Assembly (NCBI GenBank): GCA_024449915.1 | Contig: JAMZAV010000161.1 | Location: forward strand, 186,001-250,000 | Source of the DNA: Sweltsa coloradensis | Lineage: Eukaryota > Arthropoda > Insecta > Plecoptera > Chloroperlidae | Reading direction: 5' to 3' | Length of the DNA stretch: 64,000 nt | Shown: one piece after another, positions 39,071-50,373 of the stretch | Numbering within the stretch: the stretch's first letter is position 1 | Layout: every line of letters starts with the position of its first letter | Made by a program: the position numbers and the translations under genes | Notes under the pieces: model-generated | The model's database searches: none | What the model saw: only the letters and a program-made list of their open reading frames with translations | Told to the model about the DNA's origin: nothing

Positions 39071-39473
39071 TTAAACGTAAATTAAATTAAACGTAAATTT
39101 TAAAAATAAACGTAAAACTAACAATGTAACCGCTTGACCGTTAGAAAGAGATCAGACATATACGAAGAAACACAACATAACTAATGTTTCTCATTGTACT
39201 CAAATTGAAGTTCATTAATTTTAAAATCTTTAATTTGAAAAGTTATAAATTTGTGTTTCTCTTAAATTTTACTTGTCATGATTGTAGCAATATTTAACTT
39301 GTGTTGCGTGACCTCTTTTGTCAAGGTAAACAATTGCAAAAAAATTGAACTCAAACTTTCTGCAAAATATTCCTTGTGTTTTCTCGTAGCGTGCATCGCT
39401 GTGTAGATCAACGTTCAACACACATCTTTCTTTTATTGACATCGTCGTCCCAGTACTTTCCAAAGTTATTTTT

Positions 39474-40158
39474 ATGAAGAAAAAAGATAACCCAATGCCT
39501 TCCTGTTTGAGGTTTTCTGTCTCTTTATTATATCGTAGCCAACATTTTATGGTGATCCGAAGTACGAGGGTCAAGACATACGAACTTTTCGAACTGTTTG
39601 GTGAAGTTAGGAAAGATTTTACTCCCGTTTCTTATCGCAGTTCTTCAGTTTTTATTTACGTCTTTATTGACATCTGTGCCCACGGATCGTAATACTTTTG
39701 AGTTGACCTTTGCGGGATTTTCAAACACTGCCGTCCGTGGAATGCTAGATTTTTCGTACAAAATGGCACCGCGTTTATCTAGCAGAGTTCTTGTGTAGAA
39801 ATCATTGTCTTGAAAGTTTTACTACTCTTATCATGCCAGAGAGTGATAATTTTAACTCATAATTATATAGGTCTCTAGAACAAGGCCAATTATAAAAGAA
39901 TGATACGTATATTCTGTACTTCTGTTCTTCTTATATAGTTGCGCCGAGTTCCCTTTCCTAGTATCCTCCCAAAAGATCATTGGTTTACTAAAAAGTACGT
40001 GTACAACGTGTGTGTCATTCCGCTTTGTTTAATGCTCGTGAGAATTTTAATTAGTGTGTATAACAAAGTTCGATATCACTCCGACCGTCCAGCCAGTAAT
40101 TTACAATTAAATAACACTACAGTTTCTAGTCTACAGTTTTCACAGAGGATTTAATCAA
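39474..40158 (+). pseudogene. CUB-like plus transmembrane exon relic, copy 1
   Basis: Homologous to 41975-42644. Relative to copy 2, one T is missing before ATGGTG and one A is added before CTTTTCG, which scrambles about 12 codons and then restores LFELFGEVRKDFTPVSY. The terminal frame 39939-40154 follows a strong acceptor (TTCTTCTTATATAG) and contains a hydrophobic segment VCVIPLCLMLVRILISVY, then a short polar tail ending SSLQFSQRI. Confidence 0.35.
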
Positions 40159-41588
40159 TAATTAAATTAATTTATAAGTGCTACTAAACAAATGCTATGA
40201 TATTTTAAGAATCACATTTTTATTTATTGTAGGATTAAATCGCAATGGATCTAGCTGATTTTGTTAGCAGTTCTCAGTAAACTCATACTGGATGTCTGTT
40301 TAAAATTTCAGCCCAATCTGTTCAGCGGTTCGGCTGATTTTCGACGTACAGACAGACAGACAGACAGACAGAATCACAATGAGAGCCGTTCGAGTTGAAT
40401 GGAGACACTCGGTCGCTCCGCTCCCTCGTTTAACAATTGTGAAGGAATGTCCAAGGACTCGAGGATTTCATCCATTGCATTCGCGTCTCGACGGGATTTG
40501 AACCCGGGACCTCAAAAATTGGTTTTCTGTTATTATATTTTGTACCTAGAGATTGAACCATAACCAGTTCTGCTGTGAAATGCGTGAAAAAATCTACTGG
40601 TATAGAGAAAGTTCCGTCAGAAAGCGTTAGCTTTCTCAAGTAAGACCCTCCTTTAACCCCCTCACCCCTCTCTTTGCCAGCAGCGGAACCCAATTTCATC
40701 CCCATTCCCGACCGGTGACGAGAAAATATCAAGAAACCCCTCCAGACGATATTTCTCCTTTCTCTCAGTGAGGTTGAAAATATTTCCGCGGTTTTCTTCA
40801 TAAGATTTCCATAACCATAGCCAAACAAAATAAATTCACTCCTCGTCTCGTTTACTTTGCAACCGCCTTCTTCTTAAACATACATTTATCGTCAATACAC
40901 TCTCCAAAGGGTCGAGGCTGGAGGTCAAGACTTCGACCCTTCACACTGGATAGTTTGAAAGCGATTTAAGAGATATTTCAAATTACATTACGCGCTTTTT
41001 GTGTGTGACCTCCCTACATTTGTTCGCCAAAGGTTAAGTGCCATTATCGATAGTCGATAAGTCGATACGGACAATTGGGCAGAGGAAGTGGAATTGGATG
41101 GGGTGAAATCGATTGCTTTGGACCTGGCTGTTTCCATTGTTAAGATATGTGTCGGCCGTCTTGGCAAGACGGACAATGTCGGTTTAGTATGCATTCTGAA
41201 ATAGCCATGCGTATATACTTGAGTGGCTCCAAACGTGAATATGCGAGCTTTTAGAATGTAAAATGACTTTCAATTGTATGGACCGTGGCAATGGCATTGC
41301 GCAAAATTTGCAGGCCTCTTTGTGAACGATTATTACAGTCGCGTTGATGGATGAGCATGTGGCTTATCCGCCTATCTCCTTCCATTTTTACATTCAAAAC
41401 AATAGTAACATTTTCACGAGAAAAATGTCTTTCGTTGCACATAAATTCTTAGTTGAAAGGTTTTGAAGGTACTCTAAAAATGTATTTAGGAGTAACCGTT
41501 TGTCCGGTACAGACCCAACAATCAGACAAAAAATTATACTAAAAAACCCGTAAAATTATGTTATAGCCGCTTGACGTTTCAGAGCGAT

Positions 41589-41657
41589 CAAACAAACATA
41601 CAAACAAACAAACAAACAAACAAACAAACAAACAAACACACAAACAAACAAACAAAC
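41589..41657. repeat. (CAAA)n microsatellite
   Basis: A near-perfect CAAA array inside duplication copy 2, with one CACA interruption. Confidence 0.85.
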
Positions 41658-41974
41658 TTTGACCAATGTTTCTTATTGTAGTCAAATTGAAGTGCATTAA
41701 TTTTAAATCTTTAATTTTGTAAAATATATACATTTTGTGTTTCACTTAGTTTTTACTTGTCATGTTTGTACCAAGATTTAACTTGTGTTGCGTGATCTAC
41801 TTTTGTCACAGTAATCAATTGCAAAAAATTGAACTCAATTTTTCTGCAAAATATTCCTTGTGTTTTCTCGTAGCGTGCATCGCTGTGTAGATCAACCTTC
41901 AACACACATCTTTCTTTTATTGACATCGTCGTCCAGTACTTTCCACAAGTTTATTTTTATGAAGAAAAAAGATA

Positions 41975-42644
41975 ACCCAATGCCTTCCTGTTTTGAGGTT
42001 TTCTGTCTCTTTATTATATCGTAGCCAACATTTTTATGGTGATCCGAAGTACGAGGGTCAAGACATACGACTTTTCGAACTGTTTGGTGAAGTTAGGAAA
42101 GATTTTACTCCCGTTTCTTATCGCAGTTCTTCAGTTTTTATTTACGTCTTTATTGACATCTGTGCCCACGGATCGTAATACTTTTGAGTTGACCTTTGCG
42201 GGATTTTCAAACACTGCCGTCCGTGGAATGCTAGATTTTTCGTACAAAATGGCACCGCGTTTATCTAGCAGAGTTCTTGTGTAGAAATCATTGTCTTGAA
42301 AGTTTTACTACTCTTATCATGCCAGAGAGTGATAATTTTAACTCATAATTATATAGGTCTCTAGAACAAGGCCAATTATAAAAGAATGATACGTATATTC
42401 TGTACTTCTGTTCTTCTTATATAGTTGCGCCGAGTTCCCTTTCCTAGTATCCTCCCAAAAGATCATTGGTTTATTAAAAAGTACGTGTACAACGTGTGTG
42501 TCATTCCGCGTTGTTTAATGCTCGTGAGAATTTTAATTAGTGTGTATAACAAAGTTCGATATCACTCCGACCGTCCAGCCAGTAATTTACTATTAAATAA
42601 CACTACAGTTTCTAGTCTACAGTTTTCACAGAGGATTTAATCAA
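41975..42644 (+). pseudogene. CUB-like plus transmembrane exon relic, copy 2
   Basis: After an acceptor-like ATATCGTAG (42024) the frame reads HFYGDPKYEGQDIRLFELF, GEVRKDFTPVSYRSSSVFIY. After a one-base shift it continues SVPTDRNTFELTFAGF. The pattern YxGP...LF...SSSxxxYVxF...xFxLxF resembles the second half of a CUB domain, an extracellular binding module. A second exon (42425-42640) has a TM-like segment and a tail. The frameshift is shared by both copies, so the gene was probably broken before duplication. The CUB assignment is by eye and tentative. Confidence 0.35.
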
Positions 42645-42745
42645 CTATATTTAAAGTTAATTATAAACTGTGAACTATTATGAAGTCTTCAAAGCGTCTA
42701 ATTAGGTATTTTCTATCTAATTAGTTTTTTTGTTCATTTGTGAAG

Positions 42746-43024
42746 GAATATCTGAAAGGTATTTCGAACAATCCATCCCTCTTCCCCCAAAACTCTTCCA
42801 TTCACTCCTACTCAACTCGTTCACCAGCCAAAGTCCATGTTCCTTCTCACAATACGTCCCTATATTCCAAAAGTTCTCACTATTTTTGTCTTACCATTTA
42901 TAACAAAATTTCAACTCATATAAAAATATGACCATCACCTTTATCTTTCAAAACCAAGCTCAAAGAATTCTTATTAACAAAATCTTATTACTCCATTAAT
43001 GAATTCTTTGATGACTTATTATAA
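42746..43024 (+). mobile_element. LINE reverse-transcriptase ORF C-terminal fragment
   Basis: The frame encodes SSIHSYSTRSPAKVHVPSHN, SKSSHYFCLTIYNKIS, an in-frame TGA, then FKTKLKEFLLTKSYYSINEF and a stop at 43022-43024. This is the recognisable end of a CR1/jockey-like LINE ORF2 (HSYxTRxxxxxHxPxxxTxxYxKSxxYF...FKxxLKxFLLxKxYYSIxEF). It is 5'-truncated, as is usual for LINE copies. AT-rich sequence to about 43200 is probably the 3' UTR. Confidence 0.75.
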
Positions 43025-43884
43025 CATTGTTTCTCTTAACATCATATTTGGTATGTTCTATTATTGAAAGGTTTTCCATTTATATCATATTTCAACATTA
43101 TATGTTTGTATACCATCACTTATCACTAATTTTGAGTATCATTGGATTCATTGCCTAATATTTGTACTATGTATAAATCAAAACGGCGTATTAAATTAAA
43201 ATCCTGACATAGAAATACAATCCTTGACATATGTCAAGGATTAGCATATGCTATTCTATCAACCATTATCACATCTTAACACCGACAAGCTGGCATTTCC
43301 CTGAACAACTTTGGTTCTTAATAATATCAAAATTATTCAGTTCAAAGTTAATTACTTGCATGCAATCATACAATATTTTTCATTAACTACATCACAGTTT
43401 GTATACACTCTTCGGCGTATTACTTTCAAAGTATCTTTGTTCCTAGAATCCTACCAGTGTATGAGAGTTCATCTTGCAAACACAAGATGAAACCTCATAT
43501 TGGATTCTAAACTAAACGTTGCGCGGTATTCCAATACCCTGTGATATTCTTCGGTTTAGATTCTAGAAGAAGTCGGATAAAACGATGGATAGGAATAATA
43601 TTACATTGTGTAAACCACGGGCGAGGTAGTTTAGTATTCCAATAGAAAAATTGCTCTTTAACATTGTGAACATTATTGGAAAACTTGTTCAATATTACAG
43701 CTAGATGCACATACGAAAGAAAACTGATATATTTCACACGATAATTTATTATGAACATTTCCATGATAAATTGTTTGGACTTCATTTTACAATATTACAA
43801 TATTGTTAAACCTAGAATAGGGTTTTGTTCCTTGTCCATGGGCAATTGAATCTAGAGTGTGGACAACAGATGTTTGCTTTAATT

Positions 43885-44015
43885 TTTAATTCGATCCAGA
43901 AATTTTAAAATATATCCCGACCGGAGTTTGAACCCGGATCTCGATCCCACTCTCCGGTTAGGCGCCGGGTTCAAACCACGGTCGGGATAGATTTTGAAAT
44001 TTTTGGATTGTATTA
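43885..44015. repeat. Inverted pair of tRNA-like SINE heads
   Basis: TTTGAACCCGG (B box, minus strand) and CCGGGTTCAAACC (plus strand) face each other. The flanks CCAGAAATTTTAAAATATA and TTTTGAAATTTTTGGATTG are also inverted, making a 130-base palindrome. Related to the element at 12011-12098. Confidence 0.6.
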
Positions 44016-45552
44016 AAAATGAACAAAAACATATTAGGAAGTGTTTCTCGATCAATGAAAATGGCAAACTTAAGTTTTCTCTTCTCAACGATGTTTTATA
44101 TACTTGTTTGTATATAATTGGCAATTTTCAGTGTTGTTATAAATTTATGTTATTAAATCATTCATTACAAATTTACCTGCTCCTTATAGGGCAGGATGGC
44201 CAATGCAGGGCACGTGTGGCCCTCTGTAGCCTTAAAATAGCGTTTTGTGAATAGATGCTACAAAGCGCTATTTTTCACAAAACTATGGTTTTCAGTCATA
44301 TTTTATTTGACATAGTATCTTTGATTTGTTTATAGACATTTTAAATTGTTATGCAGTTGATATTAATTCAACCTTGATTATACATTTTCGAAATAAAAAT
44401 ATGAAAAAACTTCATACACATTTGGAAGTGGTCACAAAATAGATGATATAAAAAACGCAATAAAATGACACTCTAGAAAATGCTATATACACGTACTTTT
44501 ACTGATAAGCTATCGAAATATTATTTTAATCTTAATCAATCTTTTTCATTTCTATAAAGGAGTAGTGGACAGCCCCTCAAAATAATGATATTATTCTCAT
44601 TCCACGGTTAGCTGATGACCACTGAACAAAACATTCCCTCCGCACTTGACACAAAACCCAGAGATGTGTTGCATCCAGAACGATCTAATTAAAATGCACC
44701 TCCCGTGTCCGTATAGTCAGCCTCATGAATAACCGCCTCTATTTGGGTGGCGCTCGTGAATTGACTTCATTGTCAAAATCTGGCGACATTTTTTCCATTC
44801 CTAAAACTAAATACCACTTCTTTGTTGGTTAGTCGCAGAGTCGGAAGTCATTCATGCTTCCAGTGTCAATATTTGCCGAAACATTTCTATGAACAAATAC
44901 TAATATTGTCGTGTGTCGAGCTAGCTTCGAGTACGACTGCAACCAGTAGGTTTTGTTATGTATGCGTCGAGTACACATTATTACGTACAAGCCTACTGCG
45001 GAATGTTGTGTATTCTAAGCCAACCATTGGTGTATTGACATTTTCCACTCATTGGTTTGAATATTATAGTTTAGGTGGCGCTGTGTTGTTTTACTTCTCC
45101 AATATTATTGTATTGTTGGTATTCGAAACGACTGGAAATAATAGAAATGAGGATGAAGGACAACAATTTGTGCACGAAAAATAAACTTCATAAAAATGTA
45201 TAAAAAACAGTGTTGTTATATGGGGTAAAAACCTCGGTTTTAGTTTTTTGAGAAAACCAAATCATTTTTTCTATTTTCAGTAACGGGTCCTACAGTTTTT
45301 TAATAAAAGCTCAAATATGGGAGTAAGTATGCATTGACCCCAAAATTAATAAAAATAGTGTCTTGTCTTCTCAAAAGACTTTCGTGTCTGTAAAATATGA
45401 CGATGCGCCCCAACCGCATGAGCCTCTATGGACCGTTTCGCAATATGATGATAATTATTATCATACAAGACAAAAGCACATTTTATCCATAACTGTTTTA
45501 ATTTGATGACCATTTTGGAATGAAATGTACCCTACCTATTAAGTCCCCCCCC

Positions 45553-45613
45553 CCTGACTCGAACCCAGACTCCCACACTACGCAGTGTTTTTGCTAATTG
45601 AGCCACCGAGTTA
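45553..45613 (-). repeat. tRNA-like SINE head or tRNA pseudogene
   Basis: Minus strand reads GGTGGCTCAATTAGC (A-box-like), then GGGTTCGAGTCAGG (B-box-like), about 35 bases apart. The stems do not form a clean cloverleaf, so a functional tRNA is unlikely. Confidence 0.45.
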
Positions 45614-47018
45614 ACATGCGTGTAAATTAAATACCAAATTGATGGGAATATCCTTCAATTTCCAATGTTAGTGCAAGGATATGAAATGGATTGATTTCCA
45701 TCTAAAAACACCGACAACGTTATTTCAAAATTTCAAAACGAGATATTACAAATTCTATTAGCTCAAAAGTTTGTAATTTTTCTCTTTTCCACGCTTTTAA
45801 TCTAAAACGACTAATTACTTTAGGGTGGTGTCAACAACTGTTGATGAATGAATTTGATACGGCCTTCTAGATCGGGCGGGGTGTGAAATGTACGGTTTAG
45901 GTTCCCTGAATCCTAATAGGCTTAAGGGGAGTCGCTGAGGCTATTGCGGGGAAAGTGCACAGACGACAGTCTTGGATGAAACCAGCTAAATAGTTACTAA
46001 TATCTAAATAAAACTTCACCGTTCGATAGATTTCCATACTAGGTTGCAAAGGGATAACTTTAAATAATCATTGAGGACATAAGCCCAGAAAGACGGGAAA
46101 ATGGAAAATCCCAAAAGAAAAGTGAGTTCCAATTCTTTAAATAGGTACCTAAAAACGTTTAATTTAACGTTTTCCAAAATTGGAAATTGCTAGTTCAAGT
46201 TGATTTAATCGTTGAGATCCATCCATGTAGGCCTAGGTGGAATTAAATTATTGCTCAAAATTTACAAAAACATTACGGAAATTTTCACGTTTTCTTTCTT
46301 TAAGTTAAGTGTAGTGTAGTGTGTGTCAAGTGTAAGTTTAATTGCTGCCTCAGCCTGTCTCGACAAGGTAAAAAATACAGCAGTCAGCAACTAACATAGT
46401 ACAAACTTACTCTCTAGTCTCAAGCATAGTTAATTAATTTATTAATTATGTATTAATTAATGAATAATAACTTGAATAACAAAGTTGAATGAAGATCCAA
46501 ACCCAAATTCGTGTATGGTTAATTTAGGTAAACAACTATCAGTGCTGTAGGAAGTGAAACACAAGTTTAGATACAAAATTGAGATAACTTAACATTTTGA
46601 GTTGTTCTTCAAATTCGTGATTTCATATGAAAGATGGCAAATCTTTCCCTATGCAGATTTACTTTGGTAATACATCTCTTTGATTGGTTGGTTGGTTGGC
46701 TGGTTGGTTGGCTTGGTCGCTTTGATTTACTGTCCCGCACTGAAAATCAGTTATATAACTGAGTGGGTGGACTCTAAATACAATTTATATTTATTTTATT
46801 TATAACCATTCTCCCATTTTTATATTAATTCGCGCGAATTGATAGTTACACCTCATGACAATCAGAGAGGAGATGGCAATTAAAGGTGTAGAATGTCGCA
46901 CTTTGCGCACCTAGGCGACAGAGGTACACTAACGGAACGGTATGAAATATTCTTACAGCACAGAGGAAAACTGGAAATGTACAAGATGGGACACACACGC
47001 AGGAGAACATTACTAGTA

Positions 47019-47262
47019 TAAGATCATGGTGTTTTTTGGACTATACACTACTCAAAATAAAACAAAGATTACAATATTTCAAAGGTTAATCAACCTCCTT
47101 CATAAACACACAAACACAACACAGTTGAAACAAGCTAATATGTGCTAGTGATGCTTGTTTCAACTGTCATTAAAAACCTGATGAAGGAGGTTGATTAACC
47201 TTTGAAATATTGTAATCTTTGTTTTATTTTGAGTAGTGTAGTCCAAAAAACACCATGATCTT
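47019..47262. repeat. Hairpin (foldback) element in duplication copy 1
   Basis: Left arm TAAGATCATGGTGTTTTTTG pairs with CAAAAAACACCATGATCTTA at the right end, and the pairing continues almost to the centre (GTTGAAACAAGC ... GCTTGTTTCAAC). It has the form of a foldback MITE. It is present in both copies, so it was inserted before the duplication. Confidence 0.75.
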
Positions 47263-47394
47263 AAACCTGACCTACTCTAAAATTGTTTCACCTTTGTAAT
47301 ATAACTAGTATAGTAACACAAACTTGCAGACAATCGTCTAATCGTAGTCGAGGATACTATTAGTATTCTTCCTCTATTTTTATGATCTTTGATC

Positions 47395-47700
47395 AGCCTG
47401 TTGCCGAGTTTCGTCCTTACCGAGCATCGAACGGTTCGAACCCCATACTATTAATGCCCATCACTATCACTCATAGTAGATTATCCATCAGCTTTTTTCC
47501 AGAGTTTCGTACTTACCGGGCGTCGAACCCCACACCATTGATGCCCATACCTATCGCTCGCAGTAGATTCTCCATCCGCCTTTTGGCCGGGTTTCGTACC
47601 CAATCGGGCGTCGAACCCCGCACGCACCTGTCCCCCGGATCAGATCTTGTCCGGGTTTCGCACCCACCCGTTCGGGCATCGAACCCCGGCGCGGACGCCC
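47395..47700. repeat. GC-rich degenerate tandem repeats with TCGAACCCC core (copy 1)
   Basis: Four units share a TTTCG(T/C)(A/C)C stretch followed by TCGAACCCC, with cores near 47435, 47524, 47611 and 47680, about 70-90 bases apart. On the minus strand each core reads GGGGTTCGA, like a tRNA T-arm or pol III B box. They stand out as GC-rich against the AT-rich background. Confidence 0.55.
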
Positions 47701-48083
47701 GGAGTGGCCCCCCGCGCAGCCTCCTAGCGCCCGCCCGAGCACCAAGTGAGGGACCAGCTGTTCCCATCCTCCCTCATCACCTCAGTGTAGCTTCGACCTC
47801 GGCCCTGGCAACATGGTCTGCACGCGCTCCGTACCGACACGCGGCTACTGACAGGACACGCGGTAGCTACGGCCGGCACTATCTCCACGCGCACACGTGT
47901 GCTCCTTACAAGTGAATTACATTCAGTGTTTAGTGGGTAATCACATCAATGTTCTCATCATCTTAATATTTAAAAAAATTAAATTTATTATTAATAATTG
48001 TGAATATGTGTTTGTTAGTTTGTGACGTATGGTGGTTGTTAGTGGGTGGTGTTTGACAAGTGTGTACCACAACGATGTTCGCC

Positions 48084-48145
48084 ATGAAGTGGGGATGGCC
48101 CCACTTGAGAATTTGCTCCGGGATGGTTGCTGTCTTGTCTTGACG
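48084..48145 (+). pseudogene. Dead duplicate of the signal-peptide first exon
   Basis: This sequence is nearly identical to 50374-50440 and starts with the same MKWGWPHLRICSGM. One T is missing after the second ATG and a further 3 bases are lost, so the frame runs into TGA after 19 codons. Homology to the intact copy stops at TGACGT (about 48145). The splice donor is absent and a CTAG-T repeat fragment starts soon after. Confidence 0.6.
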
Positions 48146-48170
48146 TAAATTACTAATTTTATTTTCAAAC

Positions 48171-48479
48171 ATCTTTTGACTTTTACACCTACTGCTTATC
48201 GTTGTAATGATTTTTTTACAGAACTTAATTTATCATTAATATTCTGGAATTTGAGCACAATCGAATAACTATTTCTATGAATCAAAATTTACATTTTTTT
48301 TTTTTTTAAATAGATATTAAAAAATTAAAGATTAAAGTTATTTTTTATTATTTAAATTATTTAAAAAATCTCAACTAGGAGATTTTCACAGAACAACAGA
48401 AAATCCACATAACACATGGTAGCTCAATGCACAATTACGCTCATCCAACAACGCGGCGGGACTTAAGCGTTTTCCTAGT
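48171..48479 (-). repeat. CTAG-T repeat family, truncated copy
   Basis: Contains only the tail part, ending CAACGCGGCGGGACTTAAGC and GTTTTCCTAG followed by T, like 25312-26098. It starts right after the broken first exon at 48145 and is followed 20 bases later by a full copy. Confidence 0.65.
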
Positions 48480-48499
48480 ATTTTAACCATTCTCAACAT

Positions 48500-49107
48500 T
48501 TTTGGATGAACGTAGCGAGCGTAGCGAGCGAAGCAAAGATTCCATTTTACTACACTGGAGAAAAAAATCCGTTTTTTTTTTTCTTTCTTTCAGTATTTTT
48601 GTCTGTCTGTTAACACGATTTCGGCTAAACCGATACTCCGATTGCGATGAAATTTCATGGAGGCCTTCGAAATCTCTGAACTAAGAACTGCCACCTTTTT
48701 GAGCGCAATCGAAAAATTATTTCTCATGAAAATCGCAATTTTACGATTTTTTTTCGATTTTTTAAAAATTTCTTCGACTTATAACTCCTACATGCTTTAT
48801 CCGATTGTAATGATTTTTTCACAGAACCTTAATTTTAAGAATTAATATATTCGTGTAAAATTTGTGCGCAATCGAATAATTATTTCTTATGAAAATTTCA
48901 ATATTACGATTTTTTCCTTTTCTTAAATTACAATTAATTTAAAAAAATTAAGTTAATTTTTTATTTAATTTGATTTAATTTAAAAAAAAATTTCAACAAA
49001 GTTCTGATTTTTTCACAGAACAACAGAAAATCCGCATAACACATGGCAGCTCAATGCACCAATTACGCTCATCCAACAACGCGGGGGGACTTAAGCGTTT
49101 TCCTAGT
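48500..49107 (-). repeat. CTAG-T repeat family, full copy
   Basis: Begins TTGGATGAACGTAGCGAGCG and ends GGACTTAAGCGTTTTCCTAG followed by T. Collinear with the reverse complement of 28684-29302. It lies exactly between the two promoter/exon duplication units. Confidence 0.7.
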
Positions 49108-49305
49108 TATATTAATTCGCGCGAATTGATAGTTACACCTCATCACAATCAGAGAGGAGATGGCAATTAAAGGTGTATAGTATATTGCACTTTGCGCACC
49201 TAGGCGACAGAGGTACACTAACGGAACGGTATGAAATATTCTTACAGCACAGAGGAAAACTGGAAATGTACAAGATGGGACGCACGCAGAAGAACATAAC
49301 TAGTA

Positions 49306-49553
49306 TAAGATCATGGTGTTTTTTGGACTATACACTACTCAAAATAAAACAAAGATTACAATATTTCAAAGGTTAATCAACCTCCTTCATAAACACACAA
49401 ACACAACACAGTTGAAACAAGCTAATATGTGCTAGTGATGCTTGTTTCAACAGTCATTAAAAACCTGATGAAGGAGGTTGATTAACCTTTGAAATATTGT
49501 AATATTTGTTTTATTTTGAGTAGTGTATAGTGCCAAAAAACACCATGATCTTA
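49306..49553. repeat. Hairpin (foldback) element in duplication copy 2
   Basis: Homologue of the hairpin at 47019-47262, with the same arms and a few substitutions. It sits about 0.8-1.1 kb upstream of the intact signal-peptide exon. Confidence 0.75.
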
Positions 49554-49684
49554 AACCAGACCTACTCTAAAATTGTTTCACCTTTGTAATATAACTAGTA
49601 TAGTAACACAAACTTGCAGACAATCGTCTAATCGTTGTCGAAAATACTATTAGTATTCTTCCTCTATTTTTATGATCTTTGATC

Positions 49685-49990
49685 AGCCTGTTGCCGAGTT
49701 TCGTCCTTACCGAGCATCGAACGGTTCGAACCCCATACTATTAATGCCCATCACTATCACTCGCAGTATATTATCCATCAGCTTTTTTCCAGAGTTTCGT
49801 ACTTACCGGGCGTCGAACCCCACACCATTGATGCACACAACTATCACTCATAGTAGATTATTCATCAGCCTTTTGGCCGGGTTTCGTACCCAGTCGGGCG
49901 TCGAACCCCGCACGCACCTGTCCCCCGGATCAGATCTTGTCCGGGTTTCGCACCCACTCGTTCGGGCATCGAACCCCGGCGCGGACGCCC
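49685..49990. repeat. GC-rich degenerate tandem repeats with TCGAACCCC core (copy 2)
   Basis: Duplicate of the repeat block at 47395-47700, located about 400-700 bases upstream of the intact first exon, where it may belong to the promoter or leader. Confidence 0.55.
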
Positions 49991-50373
49991 GGAGTGGCCC
50001 CCCGCGCAGCCTCCTAGCGCCCGCCCGAGCACCAAGTGAGGGACCAGCTGTTCCCATCCTCCCTCATCACCTCAGTGTAGCTTCGACCTCGGCCCTGGCA
50101 ACATGGTCTGCACGCGCTCCGCATCGACACGCGGCTACTGACAGGACACGCGGTAGCTACGGCCGGCACTATCTCCACGCGCACACGTGTGCTTCTTACA
50201 AGTGAATTACATTCAGTGTTTAGTGGGTAATCACATCAATGTTCTCATCATCTTAATATTTAAAAAAATTAAATTTATTATTAATAATTGTGAATATGTG
50301 TTTGTTAGTTTGTGACGTATGGTGGTTGCTAGTGGGTGGTGTTTGACAAGTGTGTACCACAACGATGTTCGCC

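Larger units (their letters stand above)
37121..40158 (+). repeat. Segmental duplication, copy 1
   Basis: Matches 40433-42644 nearly base for base over two blocks (37121-38238 and 39110-40158). The central 870 bases are absent from copy 2 and include the TTAA-flanked foldback. The block contains a SINE scrap, a diverged CTAG-T repeat (about 38035-38260) and the CUB-like relic. Confidence 0.9.
40433..42644 (+). repeat. Segmental duplication, copy 2
   Basis: Starts ACAATTGTGAAGGAATGTCC and ends CACAGAGGATTTAATCAA. It lacks the foldback present in copy 1 and instead has a CAAA array at 41589-41657. Both copies are in the same orientation, 275 bases apart. Confidence 0.9.
43200..46820. other. 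No supported gene; tRNA-like relics
   Basis: Apart from the tRNA-like features listed separately and a GGTT array at 46682-46714, no gene was found. A 120-codon open frame at 44822-45184 has no ATG start and no recognisable motif. Confidence 0.3.
46821..48145 (+). repeat. Tandem duplication unit, copy 1 (promoter/leader block plus dead exon)
   Basis: Begins TATATTAATTCGCGCGAATT and matches 49108-50440 closely along its whole length. It holds, in order, an AT-rich start, a 244 bp hairpin (47019-47262), a GC-rich stretch of degenerate repeats (47395-47700) and the 5' leader of the signal-peptide exon. A 177-codon open frame (47382-47915) lies in the GC-rich part. The two copies differ there mostly at positions that change the amino acid, which argues against coding constraint. 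Confidence 0.85.

Noticed and set aside
47382..47915. 177-codon open frame, also present at 49672-50205
   Set aside because: Low-complexity repeat-derived composition, mostly amino-acid-changing differences between copies and no domain. It lies in the promoter/leader of a better exon.
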